A DNA stretch of 64,000 bases from Anaspis maculata (taxonomy: Eukaryota; Arthropoda; Insecta; Coleoptera; Scraptiidae). The stretch spans positions 52,883,416-52,947,415 of the forward strand of contig OX421966.1 in assembly GCA_949128115.1 (NCBI GenBank). Direction: 5' to 3'. Positions 21,896-36,500 of this stretch are shown in pieces. Within the stretch, counting starts at the first letter, position 1. Every line of letters begins with the position of its first letter. The position numbers and the translations under genes were made by a program. The notes beneath the pieces are model-generated. The model had not been told where the DNA came from. It worked only from the letters and a program-made list of their open reading frames with translations, and searched no databases.

Positions 21896-21931
<36 letters not shown>
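20360..21931 (+). mobile_element. 5'-truncated LINE with reverse transcriptase and (TTTA)n tail
   Basis: Contains the reverse transcriptase region, a ~300-base 3' UTR and a (TTTA)n microsatellite at 21899-21931. Such a tail is typical of CR1-like rather than poly(A)-tailed clades. The 5' end carries a short inverted duplication of the element's own sequence: TTATAAACCGGACAGACTCTGG precedes its complement at 20408-20431, as expected from twin priming or a second fragment. Confidence 0.8.
20408..21592 (+). pseudogene. LINE ORF2 reverse transcriptase domain (5'-truncated)
   Basis: About 385 codons of reverse transcriptase and C-terminal region. Ordered motifs are NYRPISIL, HGFMKGRSTTTNL (finger), VVYTDFTSAFDTINH with the first catalytic Asp, SSGVPHGAPLGP, and the LLYADDLKLY catalytic box at about 20919-20948. 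These are followed by LNASKCNVMSF, VKDLGVTFDSRLTFSKHV and the downstream helices ending at TGA in 21590-21592. The endonuclease and the first palm residues are missing. A one-base shift in AAGAAACGGGG near 20430 puts the preceding CPVYKK segment in another frame, so this copy is dead although the rest is open. It is a separate insertion from the LINE at 1-1433 and reads in the opposite direction. Confidence 0.85.
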
Positions 21932-24271
21932 TACATCGCTGACAGGTTGCCGACTTGGGGAGAGAGTGGTGGACAGAACCCGATTGAGGGAAGGCCCACA
22001 CTGCTAAAATTAGCCTCAAATTAGCGGAAAACCTAGGAAACGTTGCTGAAGACGAGAGAATATAGAATTTCCTACACTTCACCACAACGATTGTTTGAGT
22101 ATGAATTCGTAAATAAGAATGATCTATGTCAACAGGGTTTTTGTTTGCACAGAGTAGGTATGCTCTGATTATCTGTTGTATTTTGTATTTACGTCTAAGG
22201 TTTACGTTTTCTCTCTATACGTTTTCAATTTGAAGCGCCCTCTGTTGGACAATTTGTAAAATTGAAGTGTGAAAGTTGTATGCGGTTGGTAGTTCCGTTC
22301 TTACCCGATTTTCCGATTGCAACGTTCAGCTGTCAAAATTAGTTCAAGACGTCTGCGTCTTTGAGAGTCATCATTTCACCAAAAGTACCTAACGAGGGAG
22401 CTGTCGTCGGGTATTAAAATTGCAAAAGTTCAAATTTCAACAGAGTTTTATTAAATAAGAAAGTAGTATGGTCATACAGTTTTATGGTCCGGTTCAGCAA
22501 ATAAGTCCCTTTGTCAGTCCTCTCTATGAAACTATAAAGCTTGTATCATTATTTTGTCTATTTCAGTTATTAAGTACTATGACTACTTTGTAGCACTGTT
22601 TTTGCGAGAAACAGTGTCACAAAATTCTACTTTGTGCAACTGAGAATAGAGTACTTTGTGCCACTGTTTTGACTGTCATTAATGACATATAAGCACAATT
22701 CAAATGTCAGTTTGTATTTGAATAAATTATTAAATAAATTAAGGCGAAATAAACAAAGTAGTATGAAAAACATATGTTACAATTCATTTTTGTAACACTA
22801 GTTTTACAATATACTATTGTATTTTGTATCATTTGTTGGATGGGATATCACGTTCTTTCTTTTTTCTTTCTCTTGTGCTTCTCCTCTTATCCTCTTTCTT
22901 TCTCTCTCTCTCTCCCCCTTTCTCCAACGTTTGTGAAAAAAACAGAAAAGCATAATTTATCTCAGCTTACTATACCTACATTAAGATAGGAATGAAGAAG
23001 AGACGACATGTCTCTTTTTTTTCTGTGAAGTAACGGACAAAGAATACACAATAGGTGTAGCAAAAAAAAAAAAGAACCTACCAATATGGTGTCAAGGATG
23101 TTATGGTGTAACATCATCAGGGCCGCCAATCAATGATACATGCAAAATTCTATTTAAGTCGACAGATGTAAAAAAATATGGAATAAAGCATCCACAAATA
23201 GGGCGGTACCCTTGAAACAATAATATAATGAAATATATATGCCTTCTCCCCGTAATTCCGACCTCAATGTAGCTTAACACCACAGATTGATAACCAACAA
23301 TATGGACTTCTTTTCTGATTCGGACTGTACAAACATTCATTAGGTGTGGAAATGTTGAGTTCTTACTACTTGTATGGGACAAATTTCATAAGTATTCCTT
23401 TTTAAGTCAACATCAAGCTTTTTCACTGTTCAAGACCATTTGACTTTTGTATTTTTGATTTAAGTTACACAATGATAATAACAGTTCAAAAATTTGGATT
23501 GTTTGGAAAAATGTGATAGATTTATTTTGAAGCCTATAACAAAAAAAAAACAATTCAGAGCCCCTCAAAAACTATGCTTCTTCCAAACAGCTCAAAGAAA
23601 GCTGCCTATTACACTAATACACACAATTGAATTTTGACCTCTACACTATAACCATGCCCATTTCGTTTGAAAATTTATAAAGGCCAATAGGCCCAATTCT
23701 GTATCAAACCCATTGAAATTTGGAGGCTGTTGAAAAAATGTTTTGGTAGCCAGAATTCAAATCTTAAGCTGTGAATGAAATTTAGGCCGAGAATAAAATT
23801 CAATTTAGCGTGCAGAACTGAAGGTAGATAAGCAATATTAAGACAATTTACAATTTTAATAATAAAAGACTATACTTATGTACAAATGGCAGTGTGACGC
23901 GCAGCGGCGCACTCTTTGAAAAAGTTCACGACGCCACCGGCTCCTTCTTTACACTTAAATAGCACTTGAAAATCACATTTTTACCTCTCGTAAAACGTAT
24001 AAAATTACACTTTCTCTATTTACACATTTATAACATATAAAATTAATATAACATTTAAAAAAACGCGCGCTAAAAGAGGAAGAGACAAGCATATAAGTAC
24101 GATATAGCTCCGTATAGCTACCATGAAAGTCATCCTTTAAGTACTGGCGGACGCGATCGACGCACCGTTTTCGAGCCGTTCTTCGACGACTACTTCTGCT
24201 GCTGCTGCTTGTCTTTTATTATTATCACAATTTGCCGTTTCCGGTTGCTGGACGACCGGAACAACCGCGTC
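21932..24271. other. Intergenic stretch and integrin 3' flank
   Basis: AT-rich sequence without a supportable gene. A CT-rich run (TCTCTCTCTCTC) lies at about 22892-22912. The part next to 24271 should contain the integrin 3' UTR (minus strand). Confidence 0.5.
24215..24220 (-). terminator. Candidate polyadenylation signal of the integrin gene
   Basis: AATAAA on the minus strand, 52 nt beyond the integrin stop codon. It would give a short 3' UTR; further AATAAA hexamers occur downstream, so the site used is unknown. Confidence 0.3.
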
Positions 24272-24502
24272 TCAGGTCTTTCCCTCGTTCACTTTCAGTA
24301 GACTTTCCGATTCGCCTTGCTTCTTCAAGTTGCCCGAGAGCGTCTGGTCCTTGATGCGGTTTCTCTTAAAGAAGCCGACCTTGTAGAGGATGAAGATCAG
24401 GAGTAGGAGGACGAGGACGCCGGCCAGGACGGATCCGACGATGATCCAAATGTTGAGGCCGGTGTCGGCCTTGATGATTTGAGGGAAAGCTCTGGTTTCG
24501 AT
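24272..24502 (-). CDS. mew: Integrin alpha exon J (transmembrane helix and cytoplasmic tail)
   Basis: Acceptor TTTTTTCAG. Encodes IETRAFPQIIKADTG, a 23-residue hydrophobic helix from IWIIVGSV to LIFILY, KVGFFKRNR (the alpha-subunit hinge bound by the beta tail) and a 30-residue tail ending LLKVNEGKT, stop TGA at 24272-24274. Confidence 0.95.
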   Translation of the reverse strand: METRAFPQIIKADTGLNIWIIVGSVLAGVLVLLLLIFILYKVGFFKRNRIKDQTLSGNLKKQGESESLLKVNEGKT

Positions 24503-27500
24503 CTGAAAAAAATGAAAAAAGAAGAAATGTTAAACTTGACCCTGCGGCATCTATTTGGACTTTTCTACCAAATATGGTACTAACCTGGCTTTAGATCAGA
24601 GGATTGTTTGACTAGAACAAATACAAACCGTACTCGTGATTTAAAATGAAATTGGAAACATTTGAATAAAAAAGGGCAATGTCATGTTCACACGAACTGA
24701 GTGTTCCTATAATAGTACAAGAAAAATAGATTTCAACCTCGGAAAAAATATGGACGTCCTGAAAATTTGATATTTTGTTCAGAATTGAGTGCTCTACAAC
24801 ATATCCAACATCGCCAAAAATCGCACCCGGGGGTTTTGAGTTATTGGAAGGGGGGTAAAAAATTGCAGGTAAAAATGGAGGGGATGGAACCCGTCAATTT
24901 ATTGGATGCGAATACATTATAGTTTGACGTATCATATCCCATTGATACCATTTTGGCACAAAAAGTGTCCATCATTGTTGAAGGGGAGTAGTGGGAGGGC
25001 GAAGCTCTGCTAGGTGGTCCATTTTGTTTTTCTGGACATGTAGAACCGATCACGACAAGTCTGATATCTTTTCCGACTAAATTCAATCTCCTGAACTCGT
25101 ATCCGATGTGAAAGTTCGGATGAAAACAAGTTTGATTAAGTTAACTTGAGAAAACTTGTTTTTTATTTGACAATTTTGACGAATTTTTGTTTTACTGTTG
25201 GAGGCGTTCATTTTTAGAAAATTTTCAGTGACCATTAAATTGAAGTGTATTCTCCACAAAAATCATCCACTCGATGTATAATTTTGTTTCTCGAGTTTAA
25301 AAAATCGATTTGATCTTGAGCCGGCGCGGCGGGTCGTCTACTACTGACCAGAACACTACAGCGCGCATGCATCTTCAAATGGAAACACCTCAAACTATTG
25401 AAGAAATAACAACGTATCTTTGGAAATTGGAGGATCTGTGGAGAAATTAATTTCCTATAACATGAACAAAATCGCCATGAATCGCACTGCAGGGTTTTGA
25501 GTTATTTAAGTGGAGAGGTAACAGTTCATGGTCTATGAATCCTGTCAAAGTGTTATTCTCCTCCTCGAATAACTCAAAATCCTGCATTGCGATTCATGGC
25601 GATTTTGTTCATGTTATAGGGAATTCAGTTCTGCACAAATCCTCCAATTTTCAAAGATAAGTTGTTATTTCTTCAATAGTTTGAGGTGTTTTCATTTAAA
25701 GGTGCATGCTGTAGTGTTCTGGTCAGTAGTAGACGACGCGCCGCGCCGGCTCAAGTTCAAATCGATTTTTTAAACTCGAGAAACAAAATTATACATCGAG
25801 TGGATGATTTTTGTGGAGAATACACTTCAATTTAATAGTCTCTGAATTTTTTTCAAAAATGAACACCTGCAACAGTAAAAAAAAATCGTCAAAATTGTCA
25901 AAGAAGAAACAAGTTTTCTCAAGTTAACTTGTTCAAACTTGTTTTCATTCAAATTTACACATCGGATACGAGTTCAGGAGATTGAATTTAGTCGGAAAAG
26001 ATACCAAACTTCTCGTGATCGGTTCTACATGGCCAGAAAAACAAAATGAACCACCTAGTAGAGCTTCGCCCCCCCCCACTACTCCCCTTCAACAATGATG
26101 GACACTTTTTGTGCCAAAATGGTATCAAGGGGATATGATACGTCGAACTATAATGTATTCGCATCCAATGGATTGACGGGTTCCATCCCCTCTATTTTTA
26201 CCTGCAATTTTTTACCCCCCCTCCAATAACTCAAAACCCCCAAGTGCGATTTTTGGCGATTTTGGATTTTATGTTGTAGAGCACTCAATTCTGAACAGAA
26301 TATCAAATTTTCATGACGTCCATATTTATTCCGAGGTTTTGCCGATTTTTTTACTATTTTTCCTGCACTGATAAGGTGAAGTCCCCAATTGTAACCTCTG
26401 TACCTAGACTTTACCATCACAGACACAGAGTTACTGATTAACAAAAAAAAATATTTTCCTGCTTCAAAAGACGCCTGCGAAGTATCCATTACCTGTTTCG
26501 GGTAATTCAACATATCATGTCATAATATTGATGATTGATGTTAATAGTAGGTACCAATGTTATAGTATGTAAATATGTCAACATAATTGAAATGCCTATC
26601 ATTTGTATCTCATGACGTGCATGTGGTGTATAGACAATACAAATAGAGAAGACCATATGTTATCACCACCGTCGTCACGGATATTGGGGCATCAAAAATC
26701 AGCCAACCTTTTTTTGAATGATGGACTCGCCTGGTTCCTACGCAACCGTAAAAATCCGTGACGACATATGGTATTTTCCATTTGTATTGTCTATACATAC
26801 AATCTTTGTCTTTATTTATTATGAATCCTCTATACTTCCCTCTCAATCTCTCTGCGTCAACATGCACGTTACGAGAAAGAGTTAGACCTGTTAGTCCAAT
26901 GTTGATAATTATACGGTTGCGATCAAAAAATGGTCGTACAATAAGTTGATATTACGTTAGAGTGACGAGTGCTGAGCTGTGACACTGACCAAATTCAAAA
27001 AGGATCTATTCTTTGTGCCAATATCTGTCCAACATTTTATTTGGCCGCAATGGTACCTGAGCTTTCAATATTTTTTTAGAAAATTGGAAAATTCCATTGA
27101 GGAATCGTCAACTTGAATGCGTACAGTTACGATCACCTAAATGGAAACACTTGACATTACTTGTCATTTTTATTTTCCATATTCCGACCGATTGTAAAGT
27201 AATCTCCTCATGGGAACTTCCCAGCCACAGAAGAGAACGTCTATTTTGTGCTGTCGTAAAGTCGGGTAGAAAAATCAAATAATATCAGTTCAAATTGAAA
27301 AAACAGTCGTGTCAGTGTCAAAGTGTTTCCATTTATGCGATCGCAACTGTACATGCCGAAAATTGGATCTTGTTTTTGGCAATTCAAAACCCGTTTCAAT
27401 CAATAAAGAAACAACTTGGTGGCACGGTTTTCAAATTTAGCGTCCCGTCCCGCTAGAGAGAGCGTCCTGTATTGGCCTTCGTTAAAAATTGCGCATGTCA

Positions 27501-30500
27501 GTTACTATGGGAGCGCTGTCAGCTGTCGTTGATAACAATAACCAACAAGAACGCCCCCTAACGCGCTGAATTTGAAAACTATGCCAAGCTGAGAAGATGC
27601 TGACCAGCTGAGCTGGATATTCCATGTAGAGGACACAACAAGGGCACAACTTATTTAGTTGTGTTATTGATTACAAAAATTATATGGGCATTGGGTACCT
27701 GTATGGATGGTTTTACACTTACGAGAACACTTCCAATCGAATCGTTGCTGTGGACTATCGTGGGATCGAGGATGATTACGGAAGCTTGGGAATTGATGCT
27801 GACCCAATCCAGATCGCTGTAGTCTTCGATCAGAGTCGAATTCCACAGCCTCGAGAAGATGTCGATGACGACTTCGTCTTTTTTGTTCAGAGTTTTGATC
27901 CTGCACGTCAGCTTGGCGCAACGTGCTGTTTTGTCACATCCCTAGAAAACAAATCTCTGGTCAATAAATTTGCTTATCTGGAAGAGCTAAAATAATACTT
28001 CACTAGGGATAAGCGGGCGAACAGGCGCACAGTTTCACCCTGTATATCGTACGTAATCAGGCTAACAATGGAGTGATCTAAGATCGTACCATACATGTTA
28101 ACTCAGTCAGACTGTAACTTGCTTATTTTTGTGATGCGCTCAGTTATTTGTGTTTTCTTGTGATTTGTACATGCATCATCAGACTGACCATGCCGAGCCA
28201 TTGCCTTCCAATTTCCCAGTAGTGGAACTCTGATGCATGGAAAATTTTCTTACGGCCGAAATGTATCGTGACTTTTTCAAACTGTGGTACTCTGATAGCA
28301 ATGCGACCGCAAACAGCTCATCCCCCACCACCCCTTATGCAACGCTTCGTGGTGTGAACACAAGGTTATTGTAGCTTCCAAACAAACACCTCAAGTACGG
28401 ATGATTCTTCAGAGTACTGAAATATAAACTTATTACGAGCTAAAATTCGAAAAACATACGTAGGTACCGGCCCAATTGGTATTTTGATTCAATCAGGCCC
28501 TGTGAATTGAGGTGAAACCTGGCTGAAATAGGACCAAAAATACAGGCAGAGAAGTTTTTAGAAATACGATAAGGGGCGATAAGCTTTTTTCCGTGAAGAA
28601 GGAACATTCATTCTGGGTTTAAATTTCATGTCGAAAACGGTGCCGTGTGCCCGCTGGGTAAATTCCAATTAAATCGACCGAAATTATCATACATTTCCGC
28701 AGTTTTATCGATTACGTGTACATGCAGTATAGTACGAATACCGTAGAAAATTGTAATTGTTGGTGGTTGACTCACGAATCAAACGGTAAGCTAGATTTTT
28801 CAATAATCCGTCCGCTAAAAATGCTCATTGATTTTAGGCCATCAGAGTCCTCTGTGTATACGTCTGTGTGCGTGAATAGCTCCGTTTAGATCCATCGCAT
28901 TCTCACATACTCATATATGCGCGGAGTGCATTTGGGAAATACACTCGTGGTGTCGACAATAGCCCCTGAATACATCGGTAGCCGCTACGCTCGAAACGTC
29001 AAATTCCGCAAACCATTACTATCGTTGATACGATTTGGACAAGTCAAGGACAGTCTCTCACCGTCGCTGAACGAGTCTTCCATGATCAAGTTGGCAAAAT
29101 CATTGACGTACGTTGGCAAGATATCCGACCGCTTTTATAACTATATTTACGTTGTATATAGTTATTGTTATCATTATTATCGTCGTGTGAATTATAATTT
29201 ATCGTTGTGTTATATCTATCTAAGTTTCGCGTTGTAAAAACGAAAGTTCGAACTCGCGTTTCCGGTAGCTTGATCCGCAATAACCTTTGTCAACTAAATT
29301 GGTATAAATCGACTTCCACGGGATGTATTACGTATCATTCGCGCTCACTTTAAATTTGTCTCCGAAGCTTTCAGTTGTCTAAAGACGGCCGACCGCCGCT
29401 TTATTTGATTTCTATTATATTCAACGAACTTGTACCAAATTGTACATAGCTATCATATCATCTTTATTAAACTTGTAAATATTAATCTGTAATTGTGTTC
29501 TTTATCTGTGTGTGTGATTGTCCTTCAGATGCGAAAAAATCCAACAAGGCAAATTCCGTTATTAATTCTCGTGTAGTGACTTGCGACATCTTCGCGAGTT
29601 CACTAGAGGCAATTAACTATTGCAGGTGGCGCCCTTGAAAATATTTCGTGTTGTTTGAACTGTCGAGAATAGCTAAAAAGTCAACCTACCCCAATCTCCT
29701 TCTGAGCTACGGGTCACTTTAGGCCAACGAATTTCTGTGTGAGATTCGCTGGTAATAAACTCAATGAGATGGCAACGGAATGCTTTGAAGTGGAACCGTC
29801 GAATGCGTTCCAAACATGAGAGTCCCATTACATGCGGCCTTCCATATCGCTGTCTGAGAATTTCATCTGAAATCGATCACGTCAATGCCCCTTTTTGGAC
29901 AGGACGCCCTTGAGCGTGGTGGCGCCCCAACTACATCATCCAACAGCCGACCCGGACGCAGAGCTGACATTGGGTGGCTACTTAGGAGCGCACGCGAGGC
30001 AGACAGGGTCTCATTACCGTCAAGAGGCTCCTATATTATGATAAAGTACACTTCTGCTTCATCACAAACTGTCGTACAGTGACCTTCAGTCGCCGCAGGC
30101 CCTGTGTTAGGCTGTAGCTTTAAGCATTATGCCGTCTGTAGTCTCGGCTATTCACCTTGTGATGTCAGGTATTGTCTATTGTCTATTTTCCTCATAATTT
30201 AGTCGCACACAAATTTTAAAGCTTGATCCTGCCCTCGAACAAAAGCGAAGCAAGAGATTAGACGAACCACTCTCACCGTCAGGGGTAGACCGCAACAACC
30301 TAATAGAAAAGACTAACCATCGTAACTATCCTCCTGGTATTGCCGTCCGGCTCAACCCTGCTCTCAGCACTGACGACGTACTCCACATCCCGCCTCCTCC
30401 TCAGTCCTTCGGCTTGTTCAGGCGTGCCGACAAAACTGTACGCTTCCGTGCTGTTCTCCACCGCTTCCACACTCGGCGGTCCCGACTTGTACTGCAGTTC

Positions 30501-33500
30501 CAGAGGATTCACGGAGTCTCTGGGATCCACGCTGCAGTAATTATCGACGCCCGTGATTTTAGGTTTCTCTTCCAAATACAGCAGCCACTTGCCGCCCTGC
30601 TTCCGATTGGAAGACACCTGGTATGGCCAGAGGATCACGACTTCCATGTTTTCCAGTTGCCATTGGCCTTTGTTGTTTACTTGGTAGCGGTGGTGGACCC
30701 GCGCTCCTACGTCTTCAAAGTATTTCATTGCCGATTCTCCTTTCACCTAGAATATCAATATGTTTACAGAGCTGTCTTCTACTTAGTATCTTCTAGTTGT
30801 TCTTCTGGTCTACTTCTAGAGCAAGGAAATGACCGTCTGGCTAGATCCACTCACCTCTCCAGAAAAGAACAGATGCGGTGTCATAGCCTTGCCCTCGATG
30901 GTGTACTTAGCAATCTTCTGCACGATCGCCGTGACCCTTTCCGAAGTACGCTGCGACAGTTCCGTGGACGTGGAATTGACGAAAACGTGCAGATCGAGCT
31001 TTTGTTTTTTCGTGTTTTTGATTTCGAACCTGAGCCGCAGATAGACGGATTTGTGTTCTTGGAATGGATTGCCCAAATTGCAGATGACCAGCGTGTCGTT
31101 TTCATAAGCGCAAATTGTCTGCGGACAAAAATTCAGTAGGGAATATCCCTTGGACTTACTGAACCACTTACAGTCTTGTTATTTTTAGCTGTCTCTTGAG
31201 AGATGATAAAGCCCAGCTCTTCTGGATGGACCACGAAGAGTTTGGCTTCGTAAGCCGATTCTCCGAAATTCGTCACGTTGACGTCCAATGAGAACTCGTC
31301 GTTTTTGCCAAGGTCCAAAATGTATCCATCTGGTGATACTGGAAAAATAAAGGTACGGTTGTGAGGCTATGCCATGTGAAGCTGAGAGGAAAGAAGGAGC
31401 GTAATTGGCGGTAATTAGTTGTAAATTGACGGCTTTTCACTTTTCAAGGTTGAGATTAGAGTCCCGCAGGGCTCGATTTCTGGACCACGTCTATTTGTGT
31501 CCTCTACAGGGTGTTACGACTAGGAAGAGATAGAAAGACTTGTATACTGGCAAATTCATTGATAGTAATTATCATATATTGAAAAACAGTCCAGTGACGT
31601 TGATGCCGGAAAGTTGACCCTTTTCCGGTCTTTTTTTCCAAGCCAATGGATATTTTACGTTATAGAGAAAATTTTCCGACTCTACATTCAATAAAAAAAA
31701 AATCATCTACACAGAATTTTACTGAAGGTGCAACACTACCTACCGTTCACGAGATGCCTAATTCGAATTGTTTAAGAAACACTTAAAAATATCGAATTCA
31801 GGGCTTGCGGTGCTTCTCAATTCTTCGGCAACTAACCAGTGTCTAGAAAACGGCTGTCCTAATGAAAAATCTGCACTTGCAGACTTTTTCTTGTATGGTA
31901 CTTACAAATAACCAAAAAAATTGCTTTATTACTTCCCTGACCCACCACCCAATGTGCTGAAATTTTTCTCGAGATTTCGACGGATATATCCGTTTTGAAA
32001 TCCCCTATGACGATTAAGACCATTTCCAGAATGATTTGAAAAAAGATTTGAGTTTTTCCCGGAAGATTAAAATTTTCAAAATTTTCAATTTCCCTCAAAT
32101 CATTTTCAATCTTTCTGTGGTGCCAGTTTCAGATCGTTCACCTTTATCCATGTACCAATGCGTTTGACTGCCTCACTCGCTTTTCTTTCTACATAATTTT
32201 TGGTTCCTAATGAAAAACTGCTGCAAATTTCCAACTTTTCAGCTTGTGAATAGATTTATAGTAAGGTTTTTAATCAAAGAGTGATTGATTCTTGAACCTT
32301 TTCAGGCAATTTTTCTTAAAATTCTTCAAGTGTTTCCAGAGTTTTCCATTTTAGATGAGTGACCGGACTAGCTTATCAAGACCAGACTCAAATGATGGAG
32401 CTCGAAATGAATCCCTTATCCAGAGAAAATATCTCAATTCGTCAACCTTTTTCCCAAATTCTAACTTCCCACCCGGAGGGACGGCCTCATAATAAAATTT
32501 TAATCCATTCCTTGCTACTCGTCGGGGAAGTTTTGGGGTGACACAACCGATTTTTTGTAAGATACTCACTGAGGACACAAAAATAGAAGCGGTCTATAAA
32601 CGGAACCCTGCGGATCTCTACTTCAAGCGTTGAAGGTCGTTTGGACAGGAACAAAAAATTCAAATGAGAGTATGATAAGGAAACGACATGATGAAGAATA
32701 AGAGATGAAACGAGAAGGGGAGAAAATTACTGAGAAGCACAATAACGGATGCAAAAAGAGGATAAAAAAAAGTGAAAGAATTGGAAAATGAAAGCAGAAG
32801 AACAAAGTTTCAAGATGCTAATCAATCAGGCACCAGTAAAGCTCAAAAAGACCCCTCCCGATTGATTAGCGTCCTGCCTTGCTCACGTGCTGGGACTATT
32901 TGAGCTGCTGATAAAGGGTAGAACGAGAAGAATAAGGATGGGAAGAGTGACAAAAACGACATTATTATTCTATAGTCAAGTTGGGTCATTCGGTGCAATG
33001 ACTCATCTCTGATATGAATACACACTGGCTCCTCCCGAAACTGCCGTCTCCGTATTATTTATTACAGACTTACCAGGTGTAGATCCATAGGAACAGAAAA
33101 CAACTGGAAAGTAAAATGGCCGCTTTCATAAGACGGGAGCAGCTACCGCTACGCTCCTTCGGAACTGTTGGCGTCTTACGAACGCATTGTTGGAAGTAGC
33201 GGTGACTGGCGGTGACACATCCAGCGCCGCGTCAAGAATAGCCGAAAATATAATCTGGTCTTGGAGAATTTCACCCAGTGCTATAGCTCCATGGTCTATA
33301 TTTAACAAGCGATTCACATTAGCTGAGAAAAAACTTATAATCTTCAAAAATTCAAAACAGCACGCAAGGTAAACAGCACCGAACAACACTCTTGAGCCCA
33401 TAAAATGTCAGAATGGCACTTGCGAACATCAAAATTTAACGTTTCTCTCATTCTTCCACCTCCCACTCCTATCGCTCACTATGCTACCAAAATGTAGCGA

Positions 33501-36500
33501 ACTTCCGAGCCGCTACAAAACATGGCCGTCCGCTCCGAGCGGAGCGGAAAAGTAGCGCACCGTTCACAGGACAAATCGGTAACAGTTCCACAACTGTTGT
33601 GACTTATGAATGCGGCCAATGTACGTTTCTTGCAGAAGTAAAGCTTAAAACGTTGAAGAACGTCCAGAAATTGATGACACTGACAGTATGTCAAGCACAA
33701 TATTCTCACAACAATATTAGCTGCATTCGTTTTACACGAAATCTCAGATAATCTCACCTCAGTTAGAGAGAGAAAAAGCGATAATTGCATGAGATGGCGA
33801 GAGACACAACTAGCAATTGAACTGAGAATTCTCAGTTCAAATGATAAAAGGAACGCGGCTATTCTCATCAATTATTCATTTTTGTTCAAATGCGTCAGTG
33901 TTGCCAAATTGATAAGTTCTTCAACACTTCAGTTTTATAAGAGACATACATTTTAATATACGACCGTTTTCTCCCGAGTCCCCAATTCCTGCGGATCGTC
34001 ACTAGATAAGCTGCAATAAATGATACGGAGACGGCAATTGAAGCAGGGGTCGGGTCGTACGCGTGTCCTATTCATATTTATTCATATCAAGGATGAGTCA
34101 CTGCACCGATTAACGAACTTGACTTACAGAAGGAAATATGAAGAATACCACTATGGAAATTGTGAAAACAGGAACATAGCAACAGAACGGTATAGAAAAC
34201 GAAGGGCAAAAACAGAACAAAACCAGGAAGGGATGTGAAAACGATCTTGCTTCAACTTACATTCCAGCATGCTTCCAGCGCTCAACACTAAATTACTCTC
34301 GCAGAGATCGTCATCTCCGCAGCTCTTTTGGAAACTGGCCTCGAACTCTTTGACGGAAGTCTTGTTCAGTATTGGAGATCCGGCTTTGTTATTCGCCAAC
34401 GTGTAATTTACCACAAACTATGAACAGAAAACACGTTGTATTTAGTTGCAATCAATAGATACCCGCTACCAATAACACCATACCTTGATTGGGGACAAAA
34501 TATCGCCGATCCCTTCTCTGATATAGACAGTCTCTTCTTGACAATACTCGTCTCTTACGTTTCGCACTGTGATAAACCTCGAAGCATTATTTGACCTTTT
34601 ATCCGAAAACTCTTCGTCTTTAAACCATATCCTCGAAATGCTGCGCACTTTCTCCCGGACTTCGTACTTGACTTTGAAGCTTCCAGGCGACCGCAAGTCG
34701 TTCATGCGGAAGCACGACTGAAACGTGAAGCAGGCGTTGTCCGCGTTGTCAGGATCGGTAGAGCAACCACGTTTGGTGGCGTTGATGTTCTTCAGCTCTT
34801 CGCCTTTGATGATTATGGTGATGTCGATGATGGGCCTGGTTTTGTACAGAATCGCCATGTCCGAATCGTAAGCGCCCACCAGCAAGTCGGGATATCCGTT
34901 GTTGTCCATGTCCAAGCCTCCGCTCAGAGAGTACCCCATGGTTTTGAAATTTGCCCGTTTTATGACCTGCGATGGTTCCTTGTTGAGCCCATTCGGCGAA
35001 CCCAAGTAAATGTATATGGCGCCGACGTCGTTTTCGTACGGCGCCCCGATGGCAATGTCCACGTATCCGTCCTTGTTGATGTCCCCCAAGGCTGTCATCG
35101 AGAATCCAAAGCGTGACTCTGGTTTGCCTCTCAGCACGGTACGTTGGCACTTTTCCGATCGATGGTTGGGGCACTCTTTGAGGTTGGTGTAGATGTAGAC
35201 TGCACCGCCGTGATTGTCGCTGTAGTAGAACGGAGCTCCGACTAGCAGGTCATCGTATCTGCAAAAGACAGTTTGTAAAACAAACTGCAAAATAAACTAC
35301 CGGCTTCAAGCGAAGCCTTACCCGTCTTTATTGAGATCAATAGCCAAGACTTCGTAGCCGAAGCTGGAAGCGAACTGTTCGCCCCGCAAGGTGTACGTAA
35401 TGTTAAGCTGTTCCGTTTGCTTTTCTTTTTGGAAAAAGAAAATTTCACCGAAAAGCTGAGACCTCGGGGCGCCCGATACGTAGGTCACGTAGTTTCTGCT
35501 AAAAAAGTATCCACCGGCGACGCTCATGCCGACGTAGCTGTACTTCTGGATGGGTTCCGCGTCGTCGTTGAGCGGGCCATGGTACGTGGTCATGTCTGTG
35601 TCGAGGAAGTCTCCGACCACTTTCTTGGCGAAGACGGTGCCACGCCAGGTGTACGGTCCGGGTGAGCCCATGAGGGCCACGCCGTCATCGAGGAGAGATA
35701 AGCTGGTGCCCACTTGGCAGAAACCGTACTGCTGATGCAATCTGAAAGTGAAAACATTATGATCAACTTTGTATTTTGTATCTTTATCAATTTTTGAGCC
35801 ACTGCTGATTGCTAGGATGATTAAGAAGCCTTTAGTCCGGGAGGCAGTGAACATTTTTGGTACTTATTTTCTCGGTCACCAAATAAAGATAGGATTGTTC
35901 AGTCAGTGATATAAGTGGTTAGATAGATACTAACCATCTATTACTAAGTTTAGCTAAAATTTTCCGATGGGTTGAGACAGAATAAGATGTCTTGGAAAAT
36001 TCAAATGAGATTCATTAGTTTTCACACTAATGAGAATGGTTTTACCAACAAGGCGTGTGCTCAAGTTAGCTGGAAAAGATAGTCTGGCTGATCTCTGGCG
36101 ATGGAAAATATGTCTGGCTCGTCAAAAACTAATTTTTTTAGCATTAGTTTTTGACGTGCCAGACATATTTTCCATCGCCAGAGATCAGCCAGACTATCTT
36201 TTCTAATTAACTTTAGCATAAGCCTTGTTGGTAAAACCATTTTCATTATTGTTAAAATAAGTGAAACGCATTTGCATTTTCCAAGGCATCTTATCCTGTC
36301 TCAACCCATCGGAAAATTTTAGCTTAGGAATAGATAGTTAGTATCAGTGAACAATCCTATCTATATTTGGTGACTGAGAAAAGAAGTACCAAAAATGTTC
36401 ACTGCCTCCCGGACTATAAGATTCCATACACTTCCATCATCAATTCCATCGTTTTCCGCCTCGTGAAAAATTCCGTCGTGTTAGCTGTAGAGATCTGTAC

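Noticed and set aside
28917..29237. 106-codon plus-strand frame with some coding-like composition
   Set aside because: No recognisable domain, and the second half is low-complexity TATT/TTAT sequence within an integrin intron.
30414..31139. 241-codon plus-strand open frame
   Set aside because: Antisense shadow of integrin exons G and H; it also crosses their intron.
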